From an uncultured Eubacteriales bacterium (lineage in GTDB: Bacteria > Bacillota > Clostridia > Oscillospirales > Oscillospiraceae): a DNA stretch of 64,000 bases. Each line of letters opens with the position of its first letter. The stretch's first letter is position 1. Shown here piece after piece: positions 32,903-42,650 of the stretch. The stretch spans positions 1-64,000 of the forward strand of contig CABUJV010000003.1 in the NCBI GenBank assembly GCA_902492005.1. Direction: 5' to 3'. The notes beneath the pieces were generated by a model. That model was given only the letters and a program-made list of their open reading frames with translations. It did no database searches and had not been told where the DNA came from. The position numbers and the translations under genes are program-made.

Positions 32903-33532
32903 TCAAAACAGCGGGGCCACCAGCCGGACCAGCGCGGGCACCGCCGCATACTCCAGCAGCGCGCACAGGCACAGCGCGGCGCTGCACAGGCCGCACCGCA
33001 CCCAGTACGACCGGCCAAAGGGTAGGCTCCGCTTGCCGTCCCCCAAACATTGTCCAGCCAGCAGCCGGGCCGCCGCCAAGCCCTGCACCCCCAGCACGAA
33101 CAGGACGGGAATGGCCACCAGTCCCGTAACGCCAAAGGTCAGAAAGGCCAGCACCCCGCCCACGCCGCCGAACATGCGCACAAAAGAGGTAATGGCGAAG
33201 GACAGCAGAAAGCCCCGTATGGAAAACAGCACTGGGATGCCCAGCAGCCCCAGCCCCGTAAAACCCATCAAAACCGCAAAGACCGGCCAGCGTATGGTAC
33301 TCCAGACCACGGATAACATATGAGGCGGCGCCGCCTCACCGGCCTGGGCGGCGGCCAGGTACCCCGTCACATAGGCGCTCAGCATATCGCCTCCGCCGCC
33401 GCCGACCTGAGCGGCCAGCCCGCAGCCCAGCACACCGCCCAAAGCAAAGGCGGCGGACACGACGGCCAAAGCGGGCAATATGCCGCCCGCCGGTACATCC
33501 CATATCCTCACGATACGCTTTTTTACTCCCAT
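32903..33532 (-). CDS. spoIIM: Stage II sporulation protein M (SpoIIM)
   Basis: A 209-aa integral membrane protein with five predicted hydrophobic segments (around residues 15-38, 72-96, 101-120, 125-147 and 175-200). FLLSFAITSFVRMFGG and the GLLGIPVLFSIRGF stretch fit SpoIIM, part of the DMP complex (SpoIID, SpoIIM, SpoIIP) that degrades septal peptidoglycan during engulfment. The start at 33532 has GAGGTG upstream; the GTG at 33541 is an alternative. Conserved neighbour of xerD. Confidence 0.85.
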   Translation of the reverse strand: MGVKKRIVRIWDVPAGGILPALAVVSAAFALGGVLGCGLAAQVGGGGGDMLSAYVTGYLAAAQAGEAAPPHMLSVVWSTIRWPVFAVLMGFTGLGLLGIPVLFSIRGFLLSFAITSFVRMFGGVGGVLAFLTFGVTGLVAIPVLFVLGVQGLAAARLLAGQCLGDGKRSLPFGRSYWVRCGLCSAALCLCALLEYAAVPALVRLVAPLF

Positions 33533-33578
33533 GGCCGTCACCTCTCTCTGACAGCCTATGAGACAAGCGTTGGGATTA

Positions 33579-34379
33579 TTACCTGCCCAGCTCCCTGGAG
33601 CGCTGGGTGCAGCGGCGCATGGCCTCCAGCATAAGGCCCTCGTAGTTCATCTCGTCGAAGGCCGAGAGAGAGGCCAGCGTCGTTCCGCCGGGCGAGCAGA
33701 CCTGCCTGCGCAGCTCCTCCGGGGTTTTTCCGCTCTCCTGCAGCATTTTGGCGCACCCCTCCATGGTCTTGGCCGTCAGCCGCAGGGCGGTACCGGCGTC
33801 GATCCCCACCGAGACCGCCCGCTGGACCATGACCTCGGCCATACGGAAAAACCAGGCGGGAGAAGAGCCGTTCACATTAATGATATCGTCCATCTGCCCC
33901 TCGGGGATCACCGCCACCTCGCCGGCCGCAGAAAAGAGCTTCAGCACCGTCTGAAACAGCGTGGGCGGTACGTCCGGCGCATCCGCCACCGCTGTGGCGC
34001 CCACCCCCACCATCAGCGGCGTGTTGGGCATTGCACGCACGACGTGGGCGCCGGGCAGCATTTCCCGCAGGTAAGCGGTGGAAACGCCGGCTGCGATGGA
34101 TACCACGCACTTGCCCGCCGCCAGGCCGCCCAGTTCGGGAAGCACGTCTCCGAACATCTGGGGCTTGACGCCCAGCACGATCACGCCGGCCTGCTCCGCC
34201 ACCCGGCGGTTTTCGGTAGTCGTATGGACGCCCCGTTTCTGAAAAGAGGCCAGCTTGCCTTCGCTGCGATTGGAGAGCCAAATCTGTCCGGGCGCGACCA
34301 GCCCCTGGGACAGTACCCCGTTCAAAATGGCGGAATTCATATTTCCAGCCCCGATAAAGCCCAAAATCAGCGCATCCAT
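33579..34379 (-). CDS. proC: Pyrroline-5-carboxylate reductase ProC
   Basis: A 266-aa NAD(P)H-dependent enzyme for the last step of proline synthesis. The dinucleotide fold opens ILGFIGAGNMNSAIL, with VVRAMPNTPLMVGVGATAV as second motif and the family signature in the C-terminal helical domain (VCSPGGTTLASLSAFDE). Complete length. It is a single gene on the minus strand with its own promoter and sits before spoIIM. Confidence 0.95.
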   Translation of the reverse strand: MDALILGFIGAGNMNSAILNGVLSQGLVAPGQIWLSNRSEGKLASFQKRGVHTTTENRRVAEQAGVIVLGVKPQMFGDVLPELGGLAAGKCVVSIAAGVSTAYLREMLPGAHVVRAMPNTPLMVGVGATAVADAPDVPPTLFQTVLKLFSAAGEVAVIPEGQMDDIINVNGSSPAWFFRMAEVMVQRAVSVGIDAGTALRLTAKTMEGCAKMLQESGKTPEELRRQVCSPGGTTLASLSAFDEMNYEGLMLEAMRRCTQRSRELGR

Positions 34380-34413
34380 GGCAAATATTCCTCTTTCTCA
34401 AATGGTGTAAATT

Positions 34414-34442
34414 ACTATAATCGAAGCTGCCGCAATATGCAA
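34414..34442 (-). promoter_or_regulatory. Sigma-A promoter of proC
   Basis: TTGCAT (34437-34442), 17 bp, TATAGT (34414-34419) on the minus strand. Confidence 0.55.
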
Positions 34443-34525
34443 TGGCTTCCATGGAATTTTCTCATTTTTGTGTATTATGTCAATGTATTATGTATACTAA
34501 ATTATGTAAACTCGAGGGATGAACA

Positions 34526-34554
34526 AAGGGGCGGCGCATCGTGCGCCGCCCCTT
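34526..34554 (-). terminator. Hairpin after scfB
   Basis: AAGGGGCGGCGCA arms with a 3-nt loop, 115 bp beyond the maturase stop; T-rich next bases on the minus strand. The rest of 34380-34668 holds only the proC promoter. Confidence 0.65.
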
Positions 34555-34668
34555 CGCCATCTAGATATGGTATTTTCAGCATCTGCAGCCGCAAGATTTT
34601 GCTGTTTGCTGCAGAAAGGCCGCTGCGGGCCAATAGTATACGCTCTGTATAATTACATTTTGTATAAG

Positions 34669-36030
34669 CTACCGGCCCATACCGGCTGCCAGGGCCTTCA
34701 GCGCGATGGCGCACTCCAGCCGCTTGCGCTCCATCTCGCACCCCACATGGTTGGGCTTTTTTATGTCACCATTTACCAGCAGGTTGGAGGCGCTGCATCC
34801 GCCGCTGCAATAGAAGCGTGCCCAGCAGTCCCGGCACTCCTCCCTGGTATAGATGTTCAGGCCGGAGAACCGATGGGACAGCTCCATATCGAAGCTGCCG
34901 TCGTACAGGCTGCCGATCTTGTACGCGGGATTGCCCACAAACTGGTGGCAGGGGTAGATGTCCCCTTCCGGCGTGACGGCCACGTACTCGCAGCCCGCCC
35001 CACAGCCCCGCAGCCGTTTGATGACGCAGGGACCCTGGGCCAGGTCCACATTGAAGTGGAAGAAGTTCACGTCGGCCCGGTCCTTCAGCTTCTCCGCCAG
35101 CTTCTCATACTGCTCCAGAACCACCGGCAGATCCTCATCCTTCAGCGCATAGCCGCAGGTCTCCTCCCCCACCACCGGCTCCACAGAGACGTTGCGGAAG
35201 CCCAGGTCGGCCATATGCATAACATCCTCGGCAAAGTCCAGGTTATGGCGGGTAAAGGTGCCCCGCAGGTAGTAGTCCTTGGTCCCCCGGCCCGCCACCA
35301 GCTTTTGGAACTTGGGGACAATGACCTCATAGCTCCCCTTTCCATTGACTGTCTTACGCATGCGGTCATTGACCTGAGGCCGCCCGTCCAGCGAAAGGAC
35401 GGCGTTGGACATCTCCCGGTTGATGTAGTCGACGTTCTCATCGTCCAGCAGGACTCCGTTGGTGGTGATCGTAAAGCGGAAACACTTACCGGCCTTTTCC
35501 TCGATGGAGCGTGCATAGGCAACTGTGGCCTTAACGGTATCCATCGCCATCAGCGGCTCGCCGCCGAAGAAGTCCACCTCAATATTCCGGCGGCTGCCGG
35601 AGCGCTGGATGACAAAATCAATGGCCCGTTTGGCCGTCTCAAGGTCCATGATCTTCCGTCCGGTGCCGAAGTCGCCGGTGGAGGCAAAGCAATACTGGCA
35701 GCGGAGGTTGCAGTCGTGGGAGACGTGGAGGCAAAGGGCCTTGATGGGGGCGGACTGCTGCAGGGCGGTGGCCGCCGCAGGGTCCACATAGTCGTCCTCC
35801 ACAAAGAGCAGCCCGTTCCCGGCCAGCTCCCGCAGGTCCTGCCACCCCTCCTCCACCGCCTCTGCGCTGTATTCGGGCAGCCGGGCCAGGAGATCCGGCG
35901 GACAGTGCTCCGCCATGGGGGACTCCACCAGGGGCAGCAGACGGTAGGTCAGGTCGTCCAGCACATGGACGGCCCCGCTGTTTACGTCCACGGCGAGCTT
36001 GACGCCGAGGGCCTCAAATGTATGTACCAT
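34669..36030 (-). CDS. scfB: SCIFF peptide maturase, radical SAM/SPASM enzyme
   Basis: A 453-aa radical SAM enzyme that crosslinks Cys to another residue (thioether) in the SCIFF peptide. The N-terminal about 90 residues resemble the precursor-binding RRE domain; CNLRCQYC (about residues 107-114) binds the catalytic cluster; GGEPLMAMDTV is the GGEP motif; the SPASM region has CGAGCEYVAV, YPCHQF and CRDCWARFYCSGGC with a last CEMER. The six-Cys precursor gene lies 65 bp upstream on the same strand, as in nearly all clostridia. The name follows this pairing and the motifs. Confidence 0.96.
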   Translation of the reverse strand: MVHTFEALGVKLAVDVNSGAVHVLDDLTYRLLPLVESPMAEHCPPDLLARLPEYSAEAVEEGWQDLRELAGNGLLFVEDDYVDPAAATALQQSAPIKALCLHVSHDCNLRCQYCFASTGDFGTGRKIMDLETAKRAIDFVIQRSGSRRNIEVDFFGGEPLMAMDTVKATVAYARSIEEKAGKCFRFTITTNGVLLDDENVDYINREMSNAVLSLDGRPQVNDRMRKTVNGKGSYEVIVPKFQKLVAGRGTKDYYLRGTFTRHNLDFAEDVMHMADLGFRNVSVEPVVGEETCGYALKDEDLPVVLEQYEKLAEKLKDRADVNFFHFNVDLAQGPCVIKRLRGCGAGCEYVAVTPEGDIYPCHQFVGNPAYKIGSLYDGSFDMELSHRFSGLNIYTREECRDCWARFYCSGGCSASNLLVNGDIKKPNHVGCEMERKRLECAIALKALAAGMGR

Positions 36031-36095
36031 CTTTCTTTCCTTTCGGGCATGGAAAAAGGGTGGGGACCCCCACCCTTTCCAATCGTCTCAGAATC

Positions 36096-36239
36096 TTACT
36101 TGTTGTTCTCGCACTTCTGGTTGGCAACGGTGCAGGAGGTCTTGCAGGCAGACTGGCAAGAGGTCTGGCACTCGCCGCAGCCGCCGTGGGCAGCGCTCTG
36201 CTTCAGCGTGGCGCCGTTGAGCGTTTTGATATGGGTCAT
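36096..36239 (-). CDS. scfA: SCIFF ribosomal peptide precursor (six cysteines)
   Basis: A 47-aa peptide, too short for most gene finders. It begins MTHIKTLNGATLKQSAAHGG, typical of the SCIFF leader. The six Cys are at residues 21, 24, 28, 32, 36 and 43, the six-cysteines-in-forty-five pattern. The maturase ScfB downstream installs thioether bonds. Its role is still unknown; its near-universal presence in Clostridia suggests an intracellular function, not a bacteriocin. GGGGGAGA precedes the ATG and a strong promoter lies upstream. Confidence 0.97.
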   Translation of the reverse strand: MTHIKTLNGATLKQSAAHGGCGECQTSCQSACKTSCTVANQKCENNK

Positions 36240-36272
36240 GGTATCTCCCCCCTATATGTAGCATTTGGGTGA

Positions 36273-36301
36273 ATTATAGCACAGCATCCCATGTTTTTCA
36301 A
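36273..36301 (-). promoter_or_regulatory. Sigma-A promoter of scfA-scfB
   Basis: TTGAAA (36296-36301), 17 bp, TATAAT (36273-36278) on the minus strand, about 30 bp before the scfA ATG. The -35 box overlaps the 3' end region of the TIGR04086 gene spacer. Confidence 0.75.
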
Positions 36302-36303
36302 TC

Positions 36304-36720
36304 TTATTTTTTTCTCCGCCTCTTTTTCGGCTTGGAGCCCATCAGTCCGGCCGCCGCGCCGCCGCACAATCCCCCGCACAGCAGGCCCAGTCCGCCCGCC
36401 TCCAGGGACATGCTTTCAAACAGCAGAACGCCCACGGTGAGCAGAAGCAGGAAGAACACTGCTCCGGCCGCCAGGCCCACGATCAGGGCCCGGGAGCCGC
36501 AGCGCCGTACTGCGGTCATCGCCCCGGCAAAGCCGCCGATCACGCAGCTCACCACCGCCATCTGGTACATCAGTCCCTCCTGGAGCCAGCCGCCTGAGAT
36601 CCCGATTGAGCACAGGAACAGGAACATGAGGCATACCACCAGCGCGACGACGCCGCCCAGCAGGATATTGGTCATGGCCCGGACCAGCCGCGTCCCCTGA
36701 TCCTCTTCCGTCTTGCGCAT
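36304..36720 (-). CDS. TIGR04086 family membrane protein
   Basis: A 138-aa protein with four hydrophobic helices (about residues 18-42, 53-75, 84-104 and 111-126) and a very basic C-terminus (KPKKRRRKK). This size, the Gly-rich helices and the position next to scfA match the TIGR04086/YrzE-like family, often found beside SCIFF genes. Function unknown. The ATG at 36720 behind GGAGG is preferred over one six codons earlier (36738). Confidence 0.8.
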   Translation of the reverse strand: MRKTEEDQGTRLVRAMTNILLGGVVALVVCLMFLFLCSIGISGGWLQEGLMYQMAVVSCVIGGFAGAMTAVRRCGSRALIVGLAAGAVFFLLLLTVGVLLFESMSLEAGGLGLLCGGLCGGAAAGLMGSKPKKRRRKK

Positions 36721-36798
36721 AAAACACCCTCCTCGCAACAGCTTTGTACAGCCTATGCGGGGAGGGTGCTTGTCATGCTATTTTGTTCGAAAGGAAAG

Positions 36799-37080
36799 TT
36801 ACTTCGTCTCCTCAGTGGTCTGGGCGCCCTTAGTGGAAATGGCCCACTTGGCAAACTCCATCCGCACGCGGTCGGCGCCGGTCTCGATGACGATGCTCTC
36901 ATCCTTTACGGCGCAGATCGTGCCGAGGATACCGCCGATGGTGGTAATTTCATCCCCCACCTTCAGGGAGCTGCGCATCTCGTTGAGCTGTTTTTTCTTC
37001 TTGTTCTCCGGGCGAATGAGCATGAAGTAGAAGATGACCAGCATCACTACGATCATACCAATGGTTCCGAACTGCTCCAA
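36799..37080 (-). CDS. yajC: Preprotein translocase subunit YajC
   Basis: A 93-aa membrane protein: one N-terminal transmembrane helix (GMIVVMLVIFYFMLIRPE), then the YajC cytosolic domain (KKKKQLNEMRSSLKVGDEITTIGGILGTI). It associates with SecDF in protein export, though it is not essential. It sits upstream of the SCIFF region and next to tgt, its usual neighbour (queA-tgt-yajC). It has its own promoter. Confidence 0.95.
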   Translation of the reverse strand: MEQFGTIGMIVVMLVIFYFMLIRPENKKKKQLNEMRSSLKVGDEITTIGGILGTICAVKDESIVIETGADRVRMEFAKWAISTKGAQTTEETK

Positions 37081-37145
37081 AGTAATTCCCTCCAGTGATT
37101 TTCAGCGTGTCGTTTGTGCCGGCCAGTATACGGCATTGCAGTATA

Positions 37146-37174
37146 TTATACAGGTTACGGTCATAATTGACAAG
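37146..37174 (-). promoter_or_regulatory. Sigma-A promoter of yajC
   Basis: TTGTCA (37169-37174), 17 bp, TATAAT (37146-37151) on the minus strand. Confidence 0.7.
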
Positions 37175-37210
37175 CCTTTTTCAAAATTTTGCGTCTTTTT
37201 TGGACCGCGT

Positions 37211-38333
<1,123 letters not shown>

Positions 38334-38341
<8 letters not shown>

Positions 38342-38618
38342 GCACGTTTACTCCTACGTTTCTCTGTAAAGTCTGGAAAAAGGCCTTCAGCTCTTCCCTT
38401 TTCTCTGGGGCCAGGTCCTTTTTGGGGATGCCCTCCACAGCCCCCTCCAGCGCTTGAAGCTGGTGCAGACAGGCGCCGGGGTCCACCTGGACCCGGATGC
38501 GGCGCAAAGCCTCCATGCTCCCCAGCTCGCGGAGCTGTTCCGGCGTCTCCACGCCGATCTTCCGCAGATTGGCCGCAAGCACGGGGCCGATGTTGGGCAG
38601 ATCCGTCAGTCCGTTCAT
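38334..38618 (-). CDS. Small helix-hairpin-helix protein, TfoX C-terminal domain type
   Basis: A 94-aa protein with the opening GLTDLPNIGPVLAANLRKIGVETPEQLRELG, which resembles the C-terminal domain of TfoX/Sxy. That domain is a helix-hairpin-helix-like unit; the N-terminal half of TfoX is not present. The rest (AFFQTLQRNVGVNVHV) is unremarkable. A DNA-related role is plausible but unproven. It is wedged between queA and tgt and overlaps tgt, so it is part of that operon. Confidence 0.8.
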
Positions 38619-38633
38619 GGATCGCTCCTCCCC

Positions 38634-39659
38634 CTAGTAGATAAACATCGCATCGCCAAAGCTGAAGAAACGGTAGCGCTCCCGCACCGCCTCCTCATAG
38701 GCCGCCAGGATGTGCTCCCGGCCCGCCAGCGCCGAGACAAGCATGATGAGCGTGCTCTCCGGCAGATGAAAATTGGTTATAAGCGCATCCAGCACTTTGA
38801 AGCGATAGCCCGGGTAGATGAAGATGTCGGTCCAGCCCGCGCAGGCCTTCAGGGCGCCGTCCTCGCCGGCCCAGGACTCGATGGTCCGGCAGGAGGTGGT
38901 CCCCACGCAGACGACCCGCCCGCCGGTTTGCTTGGTCCGGTTGATGATGTCCGCCGTCTCCTGCGGGATCATGCAGTACTCCGCGTGCATCTCATGGTCG
39001 GTGATCTCATCCTCCTTCACCGGCCGGAAGGTCCCCAGGCCGACGTGCAGCGTCACATAGCACAGGCGGACTCCCATGGCCCGAATCTGATCCAGCAGCT
39101 CTCTGGTAAAGTGGAGCCCGGCCGTGGGAGCGGCGGCGGAGCCCACCTCTCTGGAGTACACCGTCTGGTAACGCTCCGGGTCGTTGAGCTCCTCCTTGAT
39201 ATAGGGGGGCAGCGGCATTTTTCCCAGCCGCTCCAAGGTTTCCAGGAAAATCCCCTCATAGTCGAAGCGGATCAGCCGGTTGCCCCCCTCCAGGGTCTCC
39301 AGAACCTCGGCCGTCAGCGCTCCGTCCCCAAAAGAGAGCCGGGCCCCCGGCTTCACCTTCCGCCCGGGCCGGACCAGGCACTCCCACACCTGATCGCCCC
39401 GATCCACCAGCAGCAGCACCTCTGCCGCCCCGCCGGTGGGCTCCCGGCGTCCCAGCAGCCGGGCGGGCAGCACCCGGGAGTCGTTCATCACCAGGCAGTC
39501 CCCCGGCCGCAGCAGCCTAGGCAGATCGTAAAAATGCCTGTGGCCGGTCTCCCCGGTGCGCTTGTCCAGCGTCAGCAGGCGGGATCCATCCCGCCGCTCC
39601 AGCGGCGTCTGCGCAATGAGCTCCGGCGGCAGATCGTAGTAAAAATCGGATGTCTTCAT
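38634..39659 (-). CDS. queA: S-adenosylmethionine:tRNA ribosyltransferase-isomerase QueA
   Basis: A 341-aa enzyme that adds the cyclopentene ring precursor from SAM to preQ1 in tRNA, making epoxyqueuosine. Family signatures are FYYDLPPELIAQTPLERRDGSRLL at the start region, DCLVMNDSRVLPARL, AAPTAGLHFT and VGTTSCRTIES. The ATG at 39659 matches family starts; another at 39668 is 3 codons earlier. First gene of queA-tfoX-like-tgt. Confidence 0.96.
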   Translation of the reverse strand: MKTSDFYYDLPPELIAQTPLERRDGSRLLTLDKRTGETGHRHFYDLPRLLRPGDCLVMNDSRVLPARLLGRREPTGGAAEVLLLVDRGDQVWECLVRPGRKVKPGARLSFGDGALTAEVLETLEGGNRLIRFDYEGIFLETLERLGKMPLPPYIKEELNDPERYQTVYSREVGSAAAPTAGLHFTRELLDQIRAMGVRLCYVTLHVGLGTFRPVKEDEITDHEMHAEYCMIPQETADIINRTKQTGGRVVCVGTTSCRTIESWAGEDGALKACAGWTDIFIYPGYRFKVLDALITNFHLPESTLIMLVSALAGREHILAAYEEAVRERYRFFSFGDAMFIY

Positions 39660-39681
39660 GAAGATCATTTCACTGCTTTCC

Positions 39682-41331
39682 TTACCGGACCTCAACGCCG
39701 GTAAAATAAAATTTGAGGATTTCCTCATAGGTATAGCCCCGCTTGGCCATGGCATTCGCCCCCCACTGGCTCATACCCACGTTGTGGCCCCAGCCGTAGG
39801 TCGTGATGGTGAAGGTGTTCCCCGACGCGGCGGCCCCCTCCATCTGGGCGATTCCGTCACTGGTGACCACATAGGGCATGGCCCCGGAGGGAACCTGGCT
39901 CACGTTCCCGTTGCCGTTTACGGCGTAGACGCCGCTCATGGAGGGTAAAACCCCATCTCTATTCACATAGTAACTGGCCCCGCTGCCGGAGATGGTGTAG
40001 CGCTGGGACCGCAGTCCAAAAAAGGTGCGGGCCTTCTCCTTGGAAAAGGACCAGCTCTTCCCCGCCGCGTCGAACACCGTCACGGTAAGCACATTGCCGG
40101 TGGGCGTCGTCTCGGTGACCCGAAAATCCACCACGTCGGCGCACAGGTAGTTTTTGGAGTGGAGCAGCTCCTTCAGCTCCTGTTTGGTAAACGTGACGGC
40201 CGCGGTGTACTTTTCGATTTGGCTGGCCACATCGGCCTCATAGGGGTCCACGACTCCCTTCAGGTAGGGCATATCCACGTCCGCCCGCCAGACGTTGCCC
40301 ACGCTCTCGGTCGCGCCGCCGTCGCAGGAAAAGTAAAAGGTCTGGGCCATGCTGCCGCCGTACCAGACGTGTTTTCCCGCTGTCTCCTCTGCCGCCCGGG
40401 CGGTGTTCGTCCCCGTCCAGGCCGTGCCGAAGTAGACCTGACAGTCGGTGCTCCCGCAGACATCGAAGCCGTTGGAGCCGTGCTTGTTCCGATTCATGGC
40501 CGCATAGGTGCGCGCACACACCGCCTGCGCCTTCAGCGCCTCCAGCGGCCAGGAGTTGCTCATCTCCCGGGAGATCACGCAGTTCACATAGTCCTCCATG
40601 GGCACAAAGTTGACCACCGTGAGATTTCCTCCGGAGCGGCGCTGGTATTGAAAATCTCCATAGTAGCGGTAGCCCCGGAAGTGGGTAACGGTTTTGACGC
40701 CGTCATCCTGGCCGGGGCGGACCACCAGCGAGGCGCCCGTGCCTCCGTCGAACTGGAACAGAATCCGGCTGGTGCCGGTCCGCACCACCGAGACGCCGTT
40801 GCTGCTGGTGCCAACCACTTCAGCTCCCGCCGCGCCCAGGGCGGCCGCCGCGGCGTTGGCCTCGCCGCTGGTGAGATAGGCCCCCGTGCGCACATAGTAT
40901 ATCCCTTCGATCCAGGCCGGAAACCCGCCGGACACCGAGGCAGCCGCCTGCTGCGCCGCCTCAAAGGTGCCGTACGCCGTCGGGAGCTGAACATGCCAGC
41001 AGCCCACCGCAATGTCGGAGGTGATGGTGTCATAATACCCGGCCCAGTCCCCCACTTTGCCATAATAGACGTTTTGGGTCTTGACCATGGAGATGGCGCT
41101 CTCTCCCGTGCTACCCACCGGACAGAACCGCGCGTCCCCGTCAAAATAGCCGAAACGATAGCCCGTACCCACATCGTTGAGCAGGTTGGCGCCGGGCAGG
41201 GCGCTGCTTCCGTAAAACAGCCCCACCCGTATCACGTCCTGCTCCGCCGCGTCCGCTGCTGAGACTACACCGGACAGACATATGAACGCGGCAAAAAGAA
41301 TCGCCGCAAATTGTATGATTTTTTTGCCCAT
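39682..41331 (-). CDS. SpoIID/LytB-domain secreted protein
   Basis: A 549-aa exported protein: signal peptide (IIQFAAILFAAFICLSGVVSA, cleavage near residue 28), a 200-residue N-terminal part including a SPOR-like stretch (VSGGFPAWIEGIYYVRTGAYLT), then the SpoIID/LytB domain from about residue 245 (VPMEDYVNCVISREMSNSW, LEALKAQAVCARTYA) with catalytic Glu in the SREM helix. SpoIID is a lytic transglycosylase of engulfment. This is longer than SpoIID and may act on the vegetative wall instead. The C-terminal WGHNVGMSQWGANAMA is typical of the family. Confidence 0.9.
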   Translation of the reverse strand: MGKKIIQFAAILFAAFICLSGVVSAADAAEQDVIRVGLFYGSSALPGANLLNDVGTGYRFGYFDGDARFCPVGSTGESAISMVKTQNVYYGKVGDWAGYYDTITSDIAVGCWHVQLPTAYGTFEAAQQAAASVSGGFPAWIEGIYYVRTGAYLTSGEANAAAAALGAAGAEVVGTSSNGVSVVRTGTSRILFQFDGGTGASLVVRPGQDDGVKTVTHFRGYRYYGDFQYQRRSGGNLTVVNFVPMEDYVNCVISREMSNSWPLEALKAQAVCARTYAAMNRNKHGSNGFDVCGSTDCQVYFGTAWTGTNTARAAEETAGKHVWYGGSMAQTFYFSCDGGATESVGNVWRADVDMPYLKGVVDPYEADVASQIEKYTAAVTFTKQELKELLHSKNYLCADVVDFRVTETTPTGNVLTVTVFDAAGKSWSFSKEKARTFFGLRSQRYTISGSGASYYVNRDGVLPSMSGVYAVNGNGNVSQVPSGAMPYVVTSDGIAQMEGAAASGNTFTITTYGWGHNVGMSQWGANAMAKRGYTYEEILKFYFTGVEVR

Positions 41332-41557
41332 GTGGCCGCTCCATTTCTCTGAATCGCCGGTTTACAGTGGTAAAGAATTGTGTTAGGATATACCAAATAT
41401 ACAAACTCACCGACAAAATCTTCGCGGGAAAGATCCAGTTTTGTCATTATACTACAGGTTCTGTCCCTCTTTCAACTGCTGTTTTCTCCGAGGGAGGGGA
41501 AACTCTGACCTGCTTCCGGTATAGAATGGTATTAACGAGACAATGGAGGTCTGCAGC

Positions 41558-42643
41558 ATGGATAAGTACAAGGTTGGCGTGATCGGCGGCACCGGCATGG
41601 TCGGACAGCGCTTTGTGACTCTGATGGAGAACCATCCCTGGTTCGAGCTGAAGGTCATCGCGGCCAGCCCCCGCTCCGCGGGCAAAACCTACGAAGAGGC
41701 CGTGAGCGACCGCTGGGCTATGGATACGCCCATCCCCGAGCAGGCGAAAAAACTGGTGGTGATGAACGCCGAGGCCGACGCCGCTGCCATCGCCGCCCAG
41801 GTGGATTTCGTCTTTTCCGCTGTGGACATGAAGAAAGAGGAAATCAAAACGCTGGAGGAGCAGTACGCCCGGCAGGAGTGTCCGGTGGTCTCCAACAACA
41901 GCGCTCACCGCTGGACGCCCGACGTGCCCATGGTGATTCCGGAGCTGAACCCCGAGCATATTAAAGTGGTGGAGGCACAGCGAAAGCGACTGGGGATGCG
42001 GCGCGGGTTCATCGCAGTCAAGTCCAACTGCTCCATCCAGAGCTATGTGCCCGCTCTTCATCCCCTGCGCGGCTTCGGCCTGGAGAAGATCCTGGTCTGC
42101 ACATATCAGGCGATCTCCGGTGCCGGTAAGACCTTCCAGACGTGGCCGGAGATGGTGGATAATCTGATTCCCTACATCGGCGGCGAAGAGGAGAAGTCTG
42201 AGCAGGAGCCCATGAAGGTCTGGGGCCATGTGGAGAACGGCGTGATCGTCAACGCCGTGAAGCCGGCCATTACGGCTCAATGCCTCCGCGTTCCCGTCTC
42301 CAACGGGCACACCGCTGCGGTTTTCGTGGATTTTGCGAAAAAGCCCCCGATGGACGAAATGAAGGCCATCTGGGCGGAATTTAAGGGCCGCCCCCAGGAG
42401 CTCCAGCTCCCCATGGCCCCCAAGCAGTTCCTGCACTATTTTGAGGAGCCCGACCGCCCTCAGTCCAGGCTGGACCGGGACTTGGAGCGCGGCATGGCCG
42501 TGTCCATCGGGCGGCTCCGCCCCGATACGCAGTACGACTATAAATTTGTCTGCTTGTCTCACAACACACTCCGCGGCGCAGCAGGCGGCGCGGTCGAGCT
42601 TGCCGAGCTGCTCTGCGCTGAGGGGTATATTACAAGGAGGTAA
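41558..42643 (+). CDS. asd: Aspartate-semialdehyde dehydrogenase
   Basis: A 361-aa enzyme that reduces aspartyl phosphate to aspartate semialdehyde for lysine, DAP, threonine and methionine. The NADP fold is KVGVIGGTGMVGQRF, the nucleophile Cys lies in VKSNCSIQSYV, and the substrate His in RVPVSNGHTAAV. It belongs to the branch shared with archaea and yeast, and not to the E. coli branch. The ATG at 41558 with GGAGG 8 bp upstream is preferred over 41543. First gene of asd-dapA-dapB. No lysine riboswitch was found in the 220 bp upstream. Confidence 0.95.
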   Translation: MDKYKVGVIGGTGMVGQRFVTLMENHPWFELKVIAASPRSAGKTYEEAVSDRWAMDTPIPEQAKKLVVMNAEADAAAIAAQVDFVFSAVDMKKEEIKTLEEQYARQECPVVSNNSAHRWTPDVPMVIPELNPEHIKVVEAQRKRLGMRRGFIAVKSNCSIQSYVPALHPLRGFGLEKILVCTYQAISGAGKTFQTWPEMVDNLIPYIGGEEEKSEQEPMKVWGHVENGVIVNAVKPAITAQCLRVPVSNGHTAAVFVDFAKKPPMDEMKAIWAEFKGRPQELQLPMAPKQFLHYFEEPDRPQSRLDRDLERGMAVSIGRLRPDTQYDYKFVCLSHNTLRGAAGGAVELAELLCAEGYITRR

Positions 42644-42650
42644 TCCCCCC

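Noticed and set aside
41332..41557. Possible lysine riboswitch before asd
   Set aside because: None of the conserved L-box helices or junction motifs could be found in the 226 bp.
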